From NCBI RefSeq assembly GCF_015552075.1, contig NZ_JADNDZ010000121.1:49778-113777 (forward strand): a stretch of 64,000 bases of DNA, in the 5' to 3' direction. The notes beneath the pieces were generated by a model. It saw only the letters and a list, made by a program, of their open reading frames with translations. It did no database searches and was not told the DNA's origin. The stretch comes from Collinsella aerofaciens (GTDB lineage: Bacteria > Actinomycetota > Coriobacteriia > Coriobacteriales > Coriobacteriaceae). The position numbers were made by a program, and so were the translations under genes. The stretch's first letter is position 1; every line of letters begins with the position of its first letter. Positions 26,608 to 34,992 of this stretch are shown here, in pieces.

Positions 26608-27087
26608 CTACACGCCGGCGGCGATGCCGGTGCGGTCGTGGATGGCGCCATGCGGGCAGACGACGGCGCACATGCCGCACGACAGGCAGTCCACGCCGTC
26701 GATATGGGCGCAGTTGTCCTCGATGCGGATAGCGCCGGCAGGGCACTTTTTAGCGCACATGCCGCAACCGATGCAGCTCGTGTCGCAGATCTTGCGAGCG
26801 ATGGCGCCCTTATCGGTGTTGTTGCAGCGCACCAGAATGTTCTGGTAGCCGGGAACGAAGGCAATCACGCGCTGCGGGCACGCCATGCCGCACAGGCCAC
26901 AGCCCGTGCACTTGGAGCGATCCACGCGGGCGATGCCATCGACCAGCGCAATGGCACCGTGGGGGCAGGCCGCGACACAGGCACCACAGCCAATGCAGCC
27001 TTCGCTGCAGCGGGCGTCGCCGCCTGCGGAAGCACAGCCGCTTCCGCAGGCAACGTAGGCCACGTTATGTTGAATGGATTTGGCCAT
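26608..27087 (-). CDS. Polyferredoxin with four 4Fe-4S motifs
   Basis: The 159-residue protein has a cysteine-rich N-terminus (CGSGC) and four CxxCxxCxxxCP motifs (CIGCGACVAACP, CTGCGLCGMACP, CIGCGMCAKKCP, CLSCGMCAVVCP). These are enough for four 4Fe-4S clusters. It is placed between YgfK and the XDH-like gene with gaps of 11-12 bases, so it is probably the electron wire between them. It resembles the C-terminal half of RnfB-type proteins, but no RnfB fusion is present. Confidence 0.88.
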   Translation of the reverse strand: MAKSIQHNVAYVACGSGCASAGGDARCSEGCIGCGACVAACPHGAIALVDGIARVDRSKCTGCGLCGMACPQRVIAFVPGYQNILVRCNNTDKGAIARKICDTSCIGCGMCAKKCPAGAIRIEDNCAHIDGVDCLSCGMCAVVCPHGAIHDRTGIAAGV

Positions 27088-27098
27088 AAGAGACTCGC

Positions 27099-30098
27099 CT
27101 ATTTCTTAAGAAGGTACGAATAGTTGTCGCGCACAGCCCTGATGGTCAGGCGGACGGCCTCGGGAAGACCGGTGTTGACGGCATCGACCGAGACGGTGCG
27201 GACCGTGCCGGCGACGCGGACCATAAAGTGATCCTCGTCCACGGCCAGGAAGCCCTCGTTCTCGGAGTTCTCCATGTCCTCCTCGCTCCAGAACAGGGTG
27301 AGCTTGTCCTTGTAGGGACGACCCTCCTGGTAGGGGCAGAACACGGCGCAGTTGCCGCACTCGTTGCACATGCCGTCGACATGTACCACCTGATGCTTGG
27401 CCAGGCCCGGCACCTTAATGGCAACGTTGGCGCGGTTGGGGCACACGTCGCAGCAGACCTCGCACACCGAGCCGCAGCCCAGGCAGCGGGTCTTGGTGCA
27501 GTTGCGCTTGTCGCGGCACAGCGACCCCTTGCGCTCGTAGCAGGCGTCCTCGCGATCGGCCTGAGCATTCTGGTCGGCGTACTTGTTAAAGTCCACACCG
27601 GCGATGGCACGGGCGACCTCGGCGGCATCGGCGATAGCCTCGACCACGGTGGCAGGACCGCGACGGCAGTCGCCGGCAGCCCAAACGCCCTCGACGCCGG
27701 TGGAGGTGGCGGCAAGACGGCCGCGACGGTCGTGCTCGACGCCCGTGGCATCGTACAGGCTGGCATCGATGCCCTCGCCCACGGCGCAGATCACCGTGGT
27801 GGCGGAAAGCTCGACGGTCTCGCCCGTGGCGACGGGGCTGCGACGGCCGCTTGTATCCGGCTCGCCGAGCTCCATGACGTCGCAGGTCAGCACGGAGCCG
27901 TTGAGTGCCTTGGGCGCCAGCAGCTCGCAGAACTCAACGCCGTCGGCAAGAGCAAGATCGAGCTCTTCCTCGTCGGCGGGCATCTGCTTCTTGGTGCGAC
28001 GATACACCAGGCGCACGTTCTTCACGCCAGCCAGGCGCTTGGCCACGCGAGCCGCGTCCATGGCGGTGTTGCCGGCGCCAATGACCACGACGTCCTCGCC
28101 CAGCTCGAGCTTCTCGCCCTTCTTGGCGGCCTCGAGGAACTCAAGCACGTCGAGCTCGGCGCCCTCGCGCAAACCTGCAGAGCCGGGCATCCAGGCACCG
28201 GTAGCCACGACCACGTCAGTAAAGCCCTGGGCCTTGAGCTCGTCGATGGACTCCACGCGGGCGTTGAGCTGCACCTTGGCGCCAAAGGCCAGGCAGAGCT
28301 CGGCATCGTGGGAGATATCGTCGCTGGCGATACGGAACTCGGGGATCACGTGACGGACCACGCCGCCGAGCGAGTCGCGGGCCTCGAAGATGGTGACGGG
28401 CACGCCGGCGCGCGTCAGGAAGAATGCCGTCGCCAGGCCGGCCGGGCCGCCGCCGATAACGGCGACGTTGCGCTCGCCGTCGTTGGCGATGGCCTGGGCG
28501 CGCAGCTTGGGCAGCACGGCGGTCATGGCCTCGCGGGCGGCCTTGAGCTTGCTGGCGCGAATCTGGGCGCCCTCGGGCTCGTAAAATGCACGCTCGCAGG
28601 CACGGCCGCAGGGATGCGGGCAGATGGTGCCGGTAATGAACGGCAGGGCGTTGCGCTCGATGATGATGTTGAGTGCGTCCTCGTAGCGGCCCTCGTCAAC
28701 AGCCGCCAGGTAGGCGGGAATATCCTGCTGGATGGGGCAGCTCGTGCGGCACGGCGTGGTAAAGCAGTCGGAAAGCGGGCTCTTGCCGGCGACCTTGCGG
28801 TCGGGCAGCGGACGCAGCGGCTTCTTGTAGAGCGGGTTGGTGAGCGAGTCAGCCTGGATCGCAGTCACAGCCTCGAGAGAGACGCCCGCGAACGGCTTGC
28901 CGTCCAGATCGCCAAATTCGCCGGCCATCTGACTAAAGCGCTCGTAGCCACCGGGCTTGAGCACGTCGGTCGCCAGGGTGACGGGCCAAATGCCGGCATC
29001 GTACAGGGCGCGGATGTTGTAGACCGTGGCACCGCCGGAGTAGCTGATGCGCAGCTTGCCGTCAAACTGCTCGGTAATGCGGCGGGCAGCCTCGATGGTC
29101 AGCGAGAACAGCGAACGGCCGGACATGTACATCTCGGTAGAGGGCAGCTCGTTCCTCGTCACGTCGACGGGGAACGTGTTGGTCAGCTTGACGCCAAACT
29201 CCAGGCCGCGCTCGGCGCACAGGGCGATCAGGCGCTCGAACATAGGCACGGCATCGGCCCACTGCAGGTCCTCGCGGAAGTGCGTGTCATCGAAGACGAT
29301 GTAGTCAAAGCCCAGCTCGTTCAGACGCTGACGGGCAAACTCATAGCCCAGCAGTGTGGGGTTGCACTTGATGTAGGTGTTGAGGCCCTTCTCGGTGATC
29401 AGATAGGTCGCGATGCGCTCGATCTCGGCCGGCGGGCAGCCGTGCAGGGTAGACTCGGTGATGGAGTTGGAGACGCGTGCCGGGATGGACTCGACGAACG
29501 CGGCGTCGACATGCTCAAACTTGCCCAGGTTGGCGAGCGCCCATGCGCGGCACTCGTTCCAGACGTCGGAGCCGCTGGCGTCCTTCATGCCCTCGATGTA
29601 GGCGTCGACCTTGGGGCTCTTGATGCCCTCCAGGTCATAACCCACGGACATGTTGAAGACAAAGCCGTCCGGGCTGCCCAGGCCGTACTCGCGAGCGATC
29701 AGGTGGCAGGCAAACCATGCCTTCACGTACTCGGCAAAGGCCTGCGGAACCTCGAGCTCGGTCGACCACTCGCAGTTGTAGCACTCGTCCTGCGCCACGA
29801 TGCAGGGCTTGTTCACACACTTGGAGAGCTCCTCGCCGTCCATAACCTGAACGGTCTTAAGCTCAAAGAAGCGGGAACCGGCCACATAAGAGGCCACGAT
29901 GTTCTGGGCAAGCTGCGTGTTGGGACCGGCGGCCGGGCCAAACGGAGTCTCGATGCGCTCGTCAAAAATGGGAAGCGCGCCCTCCTGGTTGGTCGTGACC
30001 ATCTTGCGCACGCCAAAGACGGCGCCCTGAGTCTTGTGCTCCTCGATGATCCAGTTCATCAGCTGCGAAAACGGGATCGGCCTCATGATGTCGCTCAT
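27099..30098 (-). CDS. ygfK: YgfK, putative flavin/Fe-S reductase of purine catabolism
   Basis: The 999-residue protein has an N-terminal TIM-barrel-like domain related to dihydropyrimidine dehydrogenase. A four-Cys Fe-S region (CFTTPCRTSCPIQQD) follows, then a GltD-like FAD/NAD(P) domain (GGGPAGLATAFF and VIGAGNTAMDAAR). C-terminal ferredoxin motifs include CLGCGSVCEVCCDVCP and CNECGNCAVFCP. It was once called a selenate reductase subunit; current reports tie it to anaerobic urate breakdown. The ATG at 30098 follows AGGAG. The frame is open upstream without a ribosome site. It is the first gene of the leftward ygfK-ferredoxin-xdhD unit. Confidence 0.9.
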   Translation of the reverse strand: MSDIMRPIPFSQLMNWIIEEHKTQGAVFGVRKMVTTNQEGALPIFDERIETPFGPAAGPNTQLAQNIVASYVAGSRFFELKTVQVMDGEELSKCVNKPCIVAQDECYNCEWSTELEVPQAFAEYVKAWFACHLIAREYGLGSPDGFVFNMSVGYDLEGIKSPKVDAYIEGMKDASGSDVWNECRAWALANLGKFEHVDAAFVESIPARVSNSITESTLHGCPPAEIERIATYLITEKGLNTYIKCNPTLLGYEFARQRLNELGFDYIVFDDTHFREDLQWADAVPMFERLIALCAERGLEFGVKLTNTFPVDVTRNELPSTEMYMSGRSLFSLTIEAARRITEQFDGKLRISYSGGATVYNIRALYDAGIWPVTLATDVLKPGGYERFSQMAGEFGDLDGKPFAGVSLEAVTAIQADSLTNPLYKKPLRPLPDRKVAGKSPLSDCFTTPCRTSCPIQQDIPAYLAAVDEGRYEDALNIIIERNALPFITGTICPHPCGRACERAFYEPEGAQIRASKLKAAREAMTAVLPKLRAQAIANDGERNVAVIGGGPAGLATAFFLTRAGVPVTIFEARDSLGGVVRHVIPEFRIASDDISHDAELCLAFGAKVQLNARVESIDELKAQGFTDVVVATGAWMPGSAGLREGAELDVLEFLEAAKKGEKLELGEDVVVIGAGNTAMDAARVAKRLAGVKNVRLVYRRTKKQMPADEEELDLALADGVEFCELLAPKALNGSVLTCDVMELGEPDTSGRRSPVATGETVELSATTVICAVGEGIDASLYDATGVEHDRRGRLAATSTGVEGVWAAGDCRRGPATVVEAIADAAEVARAIAGVDFNKYADQNAQADREDACYERKGSLCRDKRNCTKTRCLGCGSVCEVCCDVCPNRANVAIKVPGLAKHQVVHVDGMCNECGNCAVFCPYQEGRPYKDKLTLFWSEEDMENSENEGFLAVDEDHFMVRVAGTVRTVSVDAVNTGLPEAVRLTIRAVRDNYSYLLKK

Positions 30099-30247
30099 AG
30101 TGAGCTCCTCTCTGTAACGCCCGGCGAGACCGCGCGGCGGGCGCAAATACGGTGTAGCGCTAGCACAGCGCCGGCGACCCCGCGGAGGTCGCCTATACGC
30201 GCGTCGAATGCGGCGAAACACCCGACGCGCGTGAATCTACTTGTGAA

Positions 30248-31603
30248 TTAGTAGGTGCAATCGTTGAGCGTGCTCCAGAGCTTCTTGGACTCAGCCATGG
30301 TCCACGCGTTGATCTTGTCCTCATCAATCCCAACGAACTCGCGATCCTTGTACAGGACGCGGCCGTTGATGATGGTGGTGCGGCAGTTTTTGCCCATCAT
30401 GCCAAAGAGCATGTGGCCGTCGATGTTCTCCTCGCTCAGCGGCGTAAAGGGCTTGTAGTCCATAACGATAACGTCGGCGGCAGCGCCGGCCTCGAGCACA
30501 CCAAGCTTGCGATCGAAGTACTTGCTCGCCATCTTGGCGTTGTTCTCGAACAGCATCGTCATGGCCTCGCACCAGCCCACGTTGGGCATGGCAGCGTTGT
30601 GGCGCTGAATGATCAGGAAGACCTTAAGGCTCTCGAGCATATCGTGGGTGTAGGCGTCGGTACCCATGCACACGGGGATGCCGCGGCGGAAGAACTCGAG
30701 CACGGGGGCGCAGCCCACGGCGTTGCCCATATTGGATTCGGGGTTGTTGACCAGCCAGGTGCCGGACTCCTTGACGATATCCATCTCGGCAGGCGTCACG
30801 TGGATGCAGTGGCCCAGCATGGTGTCGGGACCAAGCAGGTTGTGCTGCAGCACGCGCTCGACGGGGCTGATGCCACCGCGGTTGAGGCGGGAGTCCCACA
30901 CGTCATTCATGCCCTCGCACACATGGATGTGGAAGCCGGTCAGGCCGTTGTTGGCCTCGGCCATCTTGTCCATGGTCTCGTCCGACAGCGTAAAGGTGGC
31001 ATGCCCGCCAAACATGGCGGCGATCATGTGGTTGTCGTTATCGCGACGCTCCTTGGCGGCCCACTGGGCAAATTCGGCGTTCTCGGCAATGGCCTGGTCG
31101 CATTTTTCCTGGCCACGGCGATCGGAAACCTCGTAGCACAGGCACGAACGCATGCCCAGCTCCTGAGCTGCATCCTTAATGGTAAAGAGGCTTCCCGGGA
31201 TCTCGCAGAAGCTCGCGTGGTGGTCGAAGATCGTGGTGACACCATCGCGAATAGAGTCCAGAATCGTGGCATAGGCGCTTGCCTTGGTGCCGTCGAGCGT
31301 CAGATTGTCGTCGATCTTCCACCACTGCTGCTCAAGATTCTCCAGGAAGTTGGTGGGGTTGCAGCCCTTAATGGCAAGGCCGCGGGCCAGACCCGAGTAG
31401 ATGTGGGTGTGGCAGTTGATGAGTCCGGGCATGATGAGGTTGCCCTGGGCATCGACGTACTCGGCATCCGGGTACTTGGCCTTGAGCTCGCACTCGGGAC
31501 CTACTTCGACGATCGTATCTCCGTCAATGGCGACCGCACCGTTTGGAATGAACGGGGCCTGAGCATTGCGGGTAAAGACGGAACCGTTAGCGACCAGAAG
31601 CAT
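30248..31603 (-). CDS. ssnA: SsnA, putative amidohydrolase/aminohydrolase
   Basis: The 451-residue protein belongs to the amidohydrolase superfamily. It has the metal histidines in NCHTHIYSG (H65, H67), HIHVCEG, the GHCIHV site and a metal aspartate in GTDAYTHDM. It is a close match to the SsnA family found beside YgfK and XDH-like genes. Its substrate is unknown, and an aminohydrolase step in purine breakdown is likely. The ATG at 31603 follows AAGGGAG; a frame extends six codons further. A 149-base gap separates it from ygfK, so a separate control step is possible. Confidence 0.9.
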   Translation of the reverse strand: MLLVANGSVFTRNAQAPFIPNGAVAIDGDTIVEVGPECELKAKYPDAEYVDAQGNLIMPGLINCHTHIYSGLARGLAIKGCNPTNFLENLEQQWWKIDDNLTLDGTKASAYATILDSIRDGVTTIFDHHASFCEIPGSLFTIKDAAQELGMRSCLCYEVSDRRGQEKCDQAIAENAEFAQWAAKERRDNDNHMIAAMFGGHATFTLSDETMDKMAEANNGLTGFHIHVCEGMNDVWDSRLNRGGISPVERVLQHNLLGPDTMLGHCIHVTPAEMDIVKESGTWLVNNPESNMGNAVGCAPVLEFFRRGIPVCMGTDAYTHDMLESLKVFLIIQRHNAAMPNVGWCEAMTMLFENNAKMASKYFDRKLGVLEAGAAADVIVMDYKPFTPLSEENIDGHMLFGMMGKNCRTTIINGRVLYKDREFVGIDEDKINAWTMAESKKLWSTLNDCTY

Positions 31604-31798
31604 AAATGCTCCCTTCAACATCAGGGGCGGGGTTTGACACCTCTGACATGGCGGAGTGCGAAGCGCCGGCCTACACCGGAAACGGGCCCTCTCCCGTCAA
31701 CGCTTCACCAAAGGGACAAACCCTTTGAAGTGCGGCTTGGCGCCGCATGACGTCGGCGGACGAGGCGATGCGCCCGCCGACGAATAGCACCGAATTGG

Positions 31799-33193
31799 TT
31801 ACTTCTTGCTCTCGGGCAAGACCAGATCCACGGCAGCGTCCTTGGCAGCATCGATGTGCTGAGCCACGACCGGCGTCTGCGGAAGAATCAGGTTAAGGAC
31901 AATGGCCATGATGGCGGTGGGGGTTACGGCATTGGAGCCGATGACGGTGGGCACCCAGGTGGGCATACCCTCGCCGGCAAGGCAACCGCTGGCCATCCAG
32001 ATACCCAGGCCAAAGACGACGGAGGTACCGACGATGGTGGTAGTGCGCTGCGTGAGGCCCTCGCGGGTGAACATGCGCACGCCGTTCATGGTGATGGTGC
32101 CAAAGACGCCGACGGTCGCGCCGCCGATGACGGGCTGCGGGATAGCGGAAAGGACGGCAGAGAGCTGCGGGAACAGGCCGGCGATGGCAAAGACGGCCGC
32201 GATGATCACAAAGACCCACTTGTTGACGACCTTGTTGGAGCAGATGATGCCCACGTTCTGGCCAAGGGCGCTGGTGGGAAGACCGCCCAGCAGGCCGCCG
32301 ACCATAGAGGTGAGGCCCTGGGACACGATAGCGCCGGAGAGCTCGCGCTCGGTGGGCATACGGTCGATGGAGCCCAGGCAGGCGGCAGAGACGTCGCCGA
32401 TAACCTGGATGGCAACCATGGGGAACACGACGGCGAGGGTAATGCAGACCTCGGGATCAAACTCGAGCGCATAGGGCATGAGCTTGGGAAGGGCGAAGAC
32501 CTGGGCGGTGGCGACGCTGGAGAAGTCGATCATGCCAAAGGGAATGGAGACGATCATACCAACGATCATGCCAAAGAACACGGATCCCAGCTTGAGCGTG
32601 CCCTTGCCAAAGTTGGCGAGCGCAAAGACCACGGCGAAGGTGATAAGAGCGACGCACCACGCCTGCGGGGTGCCCCACAGCGGCGTGCCCATGCCGCCGG
32701 CCATGTACTTGACGGCCGTGGGATAGAGAGAGACGCCAATGGAGAAGATGACCGTACCGGTCACGACGGGCGGGAACAGCCACTTGATCTTGCTGTAGGC
32801 CAGACCAAAGAGGACCGCGACGGCACCGCCGACAATCTCGCCGCCCAGCAGCGCGCCAAAGCTAAAACCCGAGGCACCCATGGCCTGCAGGGCCGGCAGG
32901 AACGCGAACGAAACACCCATGACGATGGGCAGGCCGCCGCCGATACGACGGAAGGGAGCGAAGGCCTGAAGGGCCGTATCGATCGCCGAAAGAATGAGCG
33001 CGACCTGGATGATGTCGGTGCTCTGCTGGCTATTAAAGCCGTAGACGCCGGCCATGATGACCGCCGGGGTAATGATGCCGGCAAACGATGCCAGTACGTG
33101 CTGAAGGGCACACGGGATCATTTCCTTAACGGGAGGCATGCCTTCGCGAGTGAACAGGGCTTCAGTGCCGTTCGTAACCGTCTCCTGGGTCAT
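31799..33193 (-). CDS. NCS2-family xanthine/uric acid permease
   Basis: NCS2 carriers import purines or uracil with protons. The 464-residue protein has about 14 hydrophobic segments. The family region is GLLGGLPTSALGQNVGIIC, with QN in place of the EN typical of uracil carriers, which fits a purine substrate. The signature INPAVV-like N-terminal segment is replaced by GIITPAVIMAG. It probably feeds the xdh/ygfK/ssnA pathway. It is the first gene in its leftward direction, with a candidate promoter at 33281-33309. A 30-base GTCGGCGG/CCGCCGAC hairpin lies at about 31752-31781, just after the stop. Exact substrate is inferred. Confidence 0.9.
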   Translation of the reverse strand: MTQETVTNGTEALFTREGMPPVKEMIPCALQHVLASFAGIITPAVIMAGVYGFNSQQSTDIIQVALILSAIDTALQAFAPFRRIGGGLPIVMGVSFAFLPALQAMGASGFSFGALLGGEIVGGAVAVLFGLAYSKIKWLFPPVVTGTVIFSIGVSLYPTAVKYMAGGMGTPLWGTPQAWCVALITFAVVFALANFGKGTLKLGSVFFGMIVGMIVSIPFGMIDFSSVATAQVFALPKLMPYALEFDPEVCITLAVVFPMVAIQVIGDVSAACLGSIDRMPTERELSGAIVSQGLTSMVGGLLGGLPTSALGQNVGIICSNKVVNKWVFVIIAAVFAIAGLFPQLSAVLSAIPQPVIGGATVGVFGTITMNGVRMFTREGLTQRTTTIVGTSVVFGLGIWMASGCLAGEGMPTWVPTVIGSNAVTPTAIMAIVLNLILPQTPVVAQHIDAAKDAAVDLVLPESKK

Positions 33194-33545
33194 TTGACCA
33201 CCAATCCTCGAAGTAGTTGTTTTCGCATCTAACGCTCTATTGTGACGCAGTGCGGGGTTGAGGTTGTGCCTTCATTGCATATCGTATTAAAGATGATTCT
33301 CATTCTCAATAATAATTTTTTGTTATCAGACTATTCTTCAGCTGAAATAACGCATTTCCGCAGGTCAGGAAAGTGTCTGGTCAAAATACCATCTAACTTT
33401 TCTTTTGGTCAACCGTTTACCGCTAAATTCCTACCGTTCGTCTGCATTACGCAATGTACCTGCGGATATACGAGATGATGGGCAGCGTGTTACCATGAGA
33501 AAAAATTGTTATGAACATTTCCGATTTCACCCAAAGGAGTTGCCC
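33194..33545. other. Divergent intergenic region between permease and right regulator
   Basis: The 352-base AT-rich region contains the permease promoter (33281-33309) and presumably the regulator promoter. An imperfect TGAGAAT-type dyad (about 33292-33311) resembles a Fur or DtxR box but is a weak match. The dpaL operator motif (AACRAAWWGTTTGTT) was not found here. No gene is supported. Confidence 0.4.
33281..33309 (-). promoter_or_regulatory. Candidate promoter of the purine permease
   Basis: On the minus strand, TTGAGA (33304-33309) and TACGAT (33281-33286) are 17 bases apart. The start codon is about 88 bases downstream. The promoter is a good fit in spacing and -35 and moderate at -10. 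Confidence 0.45.
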
Positions 33546-34202
33546 GTGAACGAGACCGTACGTCGCTTTTTGCCGATGGTCGATTTTCTGGAGCAGATAC
33601 TCGGCAAGAACAGCGAAATCGTGCTGCACGATTTCTCGGATCCCGACCACGCCATCGTTGATATTCGCAACGGCATCGTGAGCGGCCGCAAGGTCGGCGG
33701 TCCCGCCACCGATCTGGCACTCAAGATCATGCACGACGCCAAGTATCGCGACCTGCCGTTTATTACGGGCTACGAGGGGCGCGGTGCCGGCGGCAAGACG
33801 TTGGAGTCAGCGACGTACTTTATCCGCAAGAATGACGAGATCGTCGGTATGCTCTGCGTCAACACCGACCTCTCGACCGTGCGCTCCATCAACGCCATGG
33901 CGCAGCAGCTCATGGCGTGCTTCGACGCGGCGCCGACGCGCACGGAGCCCGCCCCTATCGAGGTCGAAAGCCTTTCGGAGTCCACACAGGAGCTTATCGA
34001 CCGCAGCATTGCCGAGCTGCTGAGCGCGCGCGGGCTGGATGTAGCGTCGCTTGGTCAGAGCGACCGCGTGGACGTCATTCGCCACCTCAACGGCAACGGG
34101 GTGTTCATGCTCAAGGGCGCCGTGGCCTGCGCCGCCACCGCGCTGGGCATCTCGGAGCCCAGCGTCTACCGCTACCTGCAAAAAGTTCGCAAGGAGGGCT
34201 AA
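33546..34202 (+). CDS. YheO-type PAS/helix-turn-helix transcriptional regulator (right copy)
   Basis: The 218-residue paralogue of the regulator at 11.9 kb shares the YheO PAS core (GKNSEIVLHDFSDPDHAIVDI, GIVSGRKVGGPA). It also shares a C-terminal helix-turn-helix region (CAATALGISEPSVYRYLQKVRK). It starts at GTG 33546, 6 bases after AAAGGAG; an upstream ATG without a ribosome site is rejected. It is divergent from the permease, so it probably controls purine uptake, with a ligand sensed by the PAS domain. Confidence 0.87.
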   Translation: MNETVRRFLPMVDFLEQILGKNSEIVLHDFSDPDHAIVDIRNGIVSGRKVGGPATDLALKIMHDAKYRDLPFITGYEGRGAGGKTLESATYFIRKNDEIVGMLCVNTDLSTVRSINAMAQQLMACFDAAPTRTEPAPIEVESLSESTQELIDRSIAELLSARGLDVASLGQSDRVDVIRHLNGNGVFMLKGAVACAATALGISEPSVYRYLQKVRKEG

Positions 34203-34246
34203 CGGGCAACATGAAGCGCGGCTCCACAAGCGATCCGTCACTTGGC

Positions 34247-34284
34247 AAAAGACCCTGCAGCTCGCACGCGCTGCAGGGTCTTTT
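34247..34284. terminator. Bidirectional terminator between regulator and ridA
   Basis: AAAAGACCCTGCAG (34247-34260) and its perfect complement (34271-34284) surround a 10-base loop. T-runs lie on both sides. It serves the convergent regulator and ridA genes. Confidence 0.95.
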
Positions 34285-34314
34285 TGCATGTCATGTTTAG
34301 TTGTGGCCAACGCC

Positions 34315-34692
34315 TTAGAGAGCGGCAACGACCTCGATCTCGACCAGACCGCCAGCCGGAAGGGCGGCAACCTGGAAGGCGCTGCGCGCGGGGAACGGGG
34401 CCTCGAACTTGGAGGCGTAGATCTCGTTCACGGCGGCGAAGTCGGCGATGTCGGCCAGGTAGACCGTGGTCTTGACGACATCGGCAAAGGTAGCGCCGGC
34501 AGCGGTCAGCAGGGCCTCGACGTTGGCGAGGGACTGCTTAGCCTGGGCCTCGACGCCCTCGGGCATCTTGCCGGTTGCGGGGTCGATGCCCAGCTGGCCG
34601 GACAGGAACACCATGTTGCCGGTCTGGATACCAGGGGAATACGGGCCGATGGCTGCGGGTGCGTTATCGGAAGACACGACGGTCTTGCTCAT
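34315..34692 (-). CDS. ridA: RidA-family reactive intermediate deaminase
   Basis: RidA hydrolyses 2-aminoacrylate and other enamines or imines to their keto acids. The 125-residue protein begins MSKTVVSSDNAPAAIGPYS, with the family segment GNMVFLSGQLGIDPATG and the late arginine in PARSAFQVAALP. The ATG at 34692 follows AAGGAG. Diaminopropionate ammonia-lyase in the same window makes 2-aminoacrylate, so a linked role is plausible. A promoter (TTGCAT, 17 bases, TACCAT; 34782-34810) lies upstream. Confidence 0.92.
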   Translation of the reverse strand: MSKTVVSSDNAPAAIGPYSPGIQTGNMVFLSGQLGIDPATGKMPEGVEAQAKQSLANVEALLTAAGATFADVVKTTVYLADIADFAAVNEIYASKFEAPFPARSAFQVAALPAGGLVEIEVVAAL

Positions 34693-34992
34693 GTTTATCT
34701 CCTTACGATCAGTTGAGAAAGCGTGAGCGCGGCGTTCACACCGGGAGGCACAGTTCGGTCTGAACACCGCGCTTGATTGGGATGGTACTCAAGGTTTCTG
34801 TTTGATGCAAGAATATTATCAGCTTGCGAGAATATTTTATCGCCCAACGGTCTCCCCGAACCGCTGAACGGTTCTCATGTGGAGCAGCCAGTCCAAGCTG
34901 CTGAAGACTTTATCCCGCTTGGAGCACGGGCATCGCCTGCCGCAACGGCGCCACTATACTTTTGATTATCTGAGCATTTTGAAAGGCAGGAT
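34693..34992. other. Divergent gap between ridA and the U32 gene
   Basis: The 300-base stretch contains the ridA promoter (34782-34810), a TATACT box at 34955-34960 serving the rightward gene, and a direct AGAATATT duplication upstream of the ridA -35. No gene is seen. Confidence 0.45.

Noticed and set aside
27228..30251. A rightward open frame of about 1000 codons opposite ygfK, and similar long antisense frames opposite the XdhC/yqeB genes, hydA, ygeY and dpaL
   Set aside because: They mirror real genes on the other strand, have no ribosome sites at their starts and give low-complexity Ala/Gly/His/Arg proteins. High GC content produces such frames.
33292..33311. Fur or DtxR box upstream of the purine permease
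   Set aside because: Only one half of the TGAGAAT dyad is good, and the gene has no link to iron. The match may be chance in an AT-rich region.
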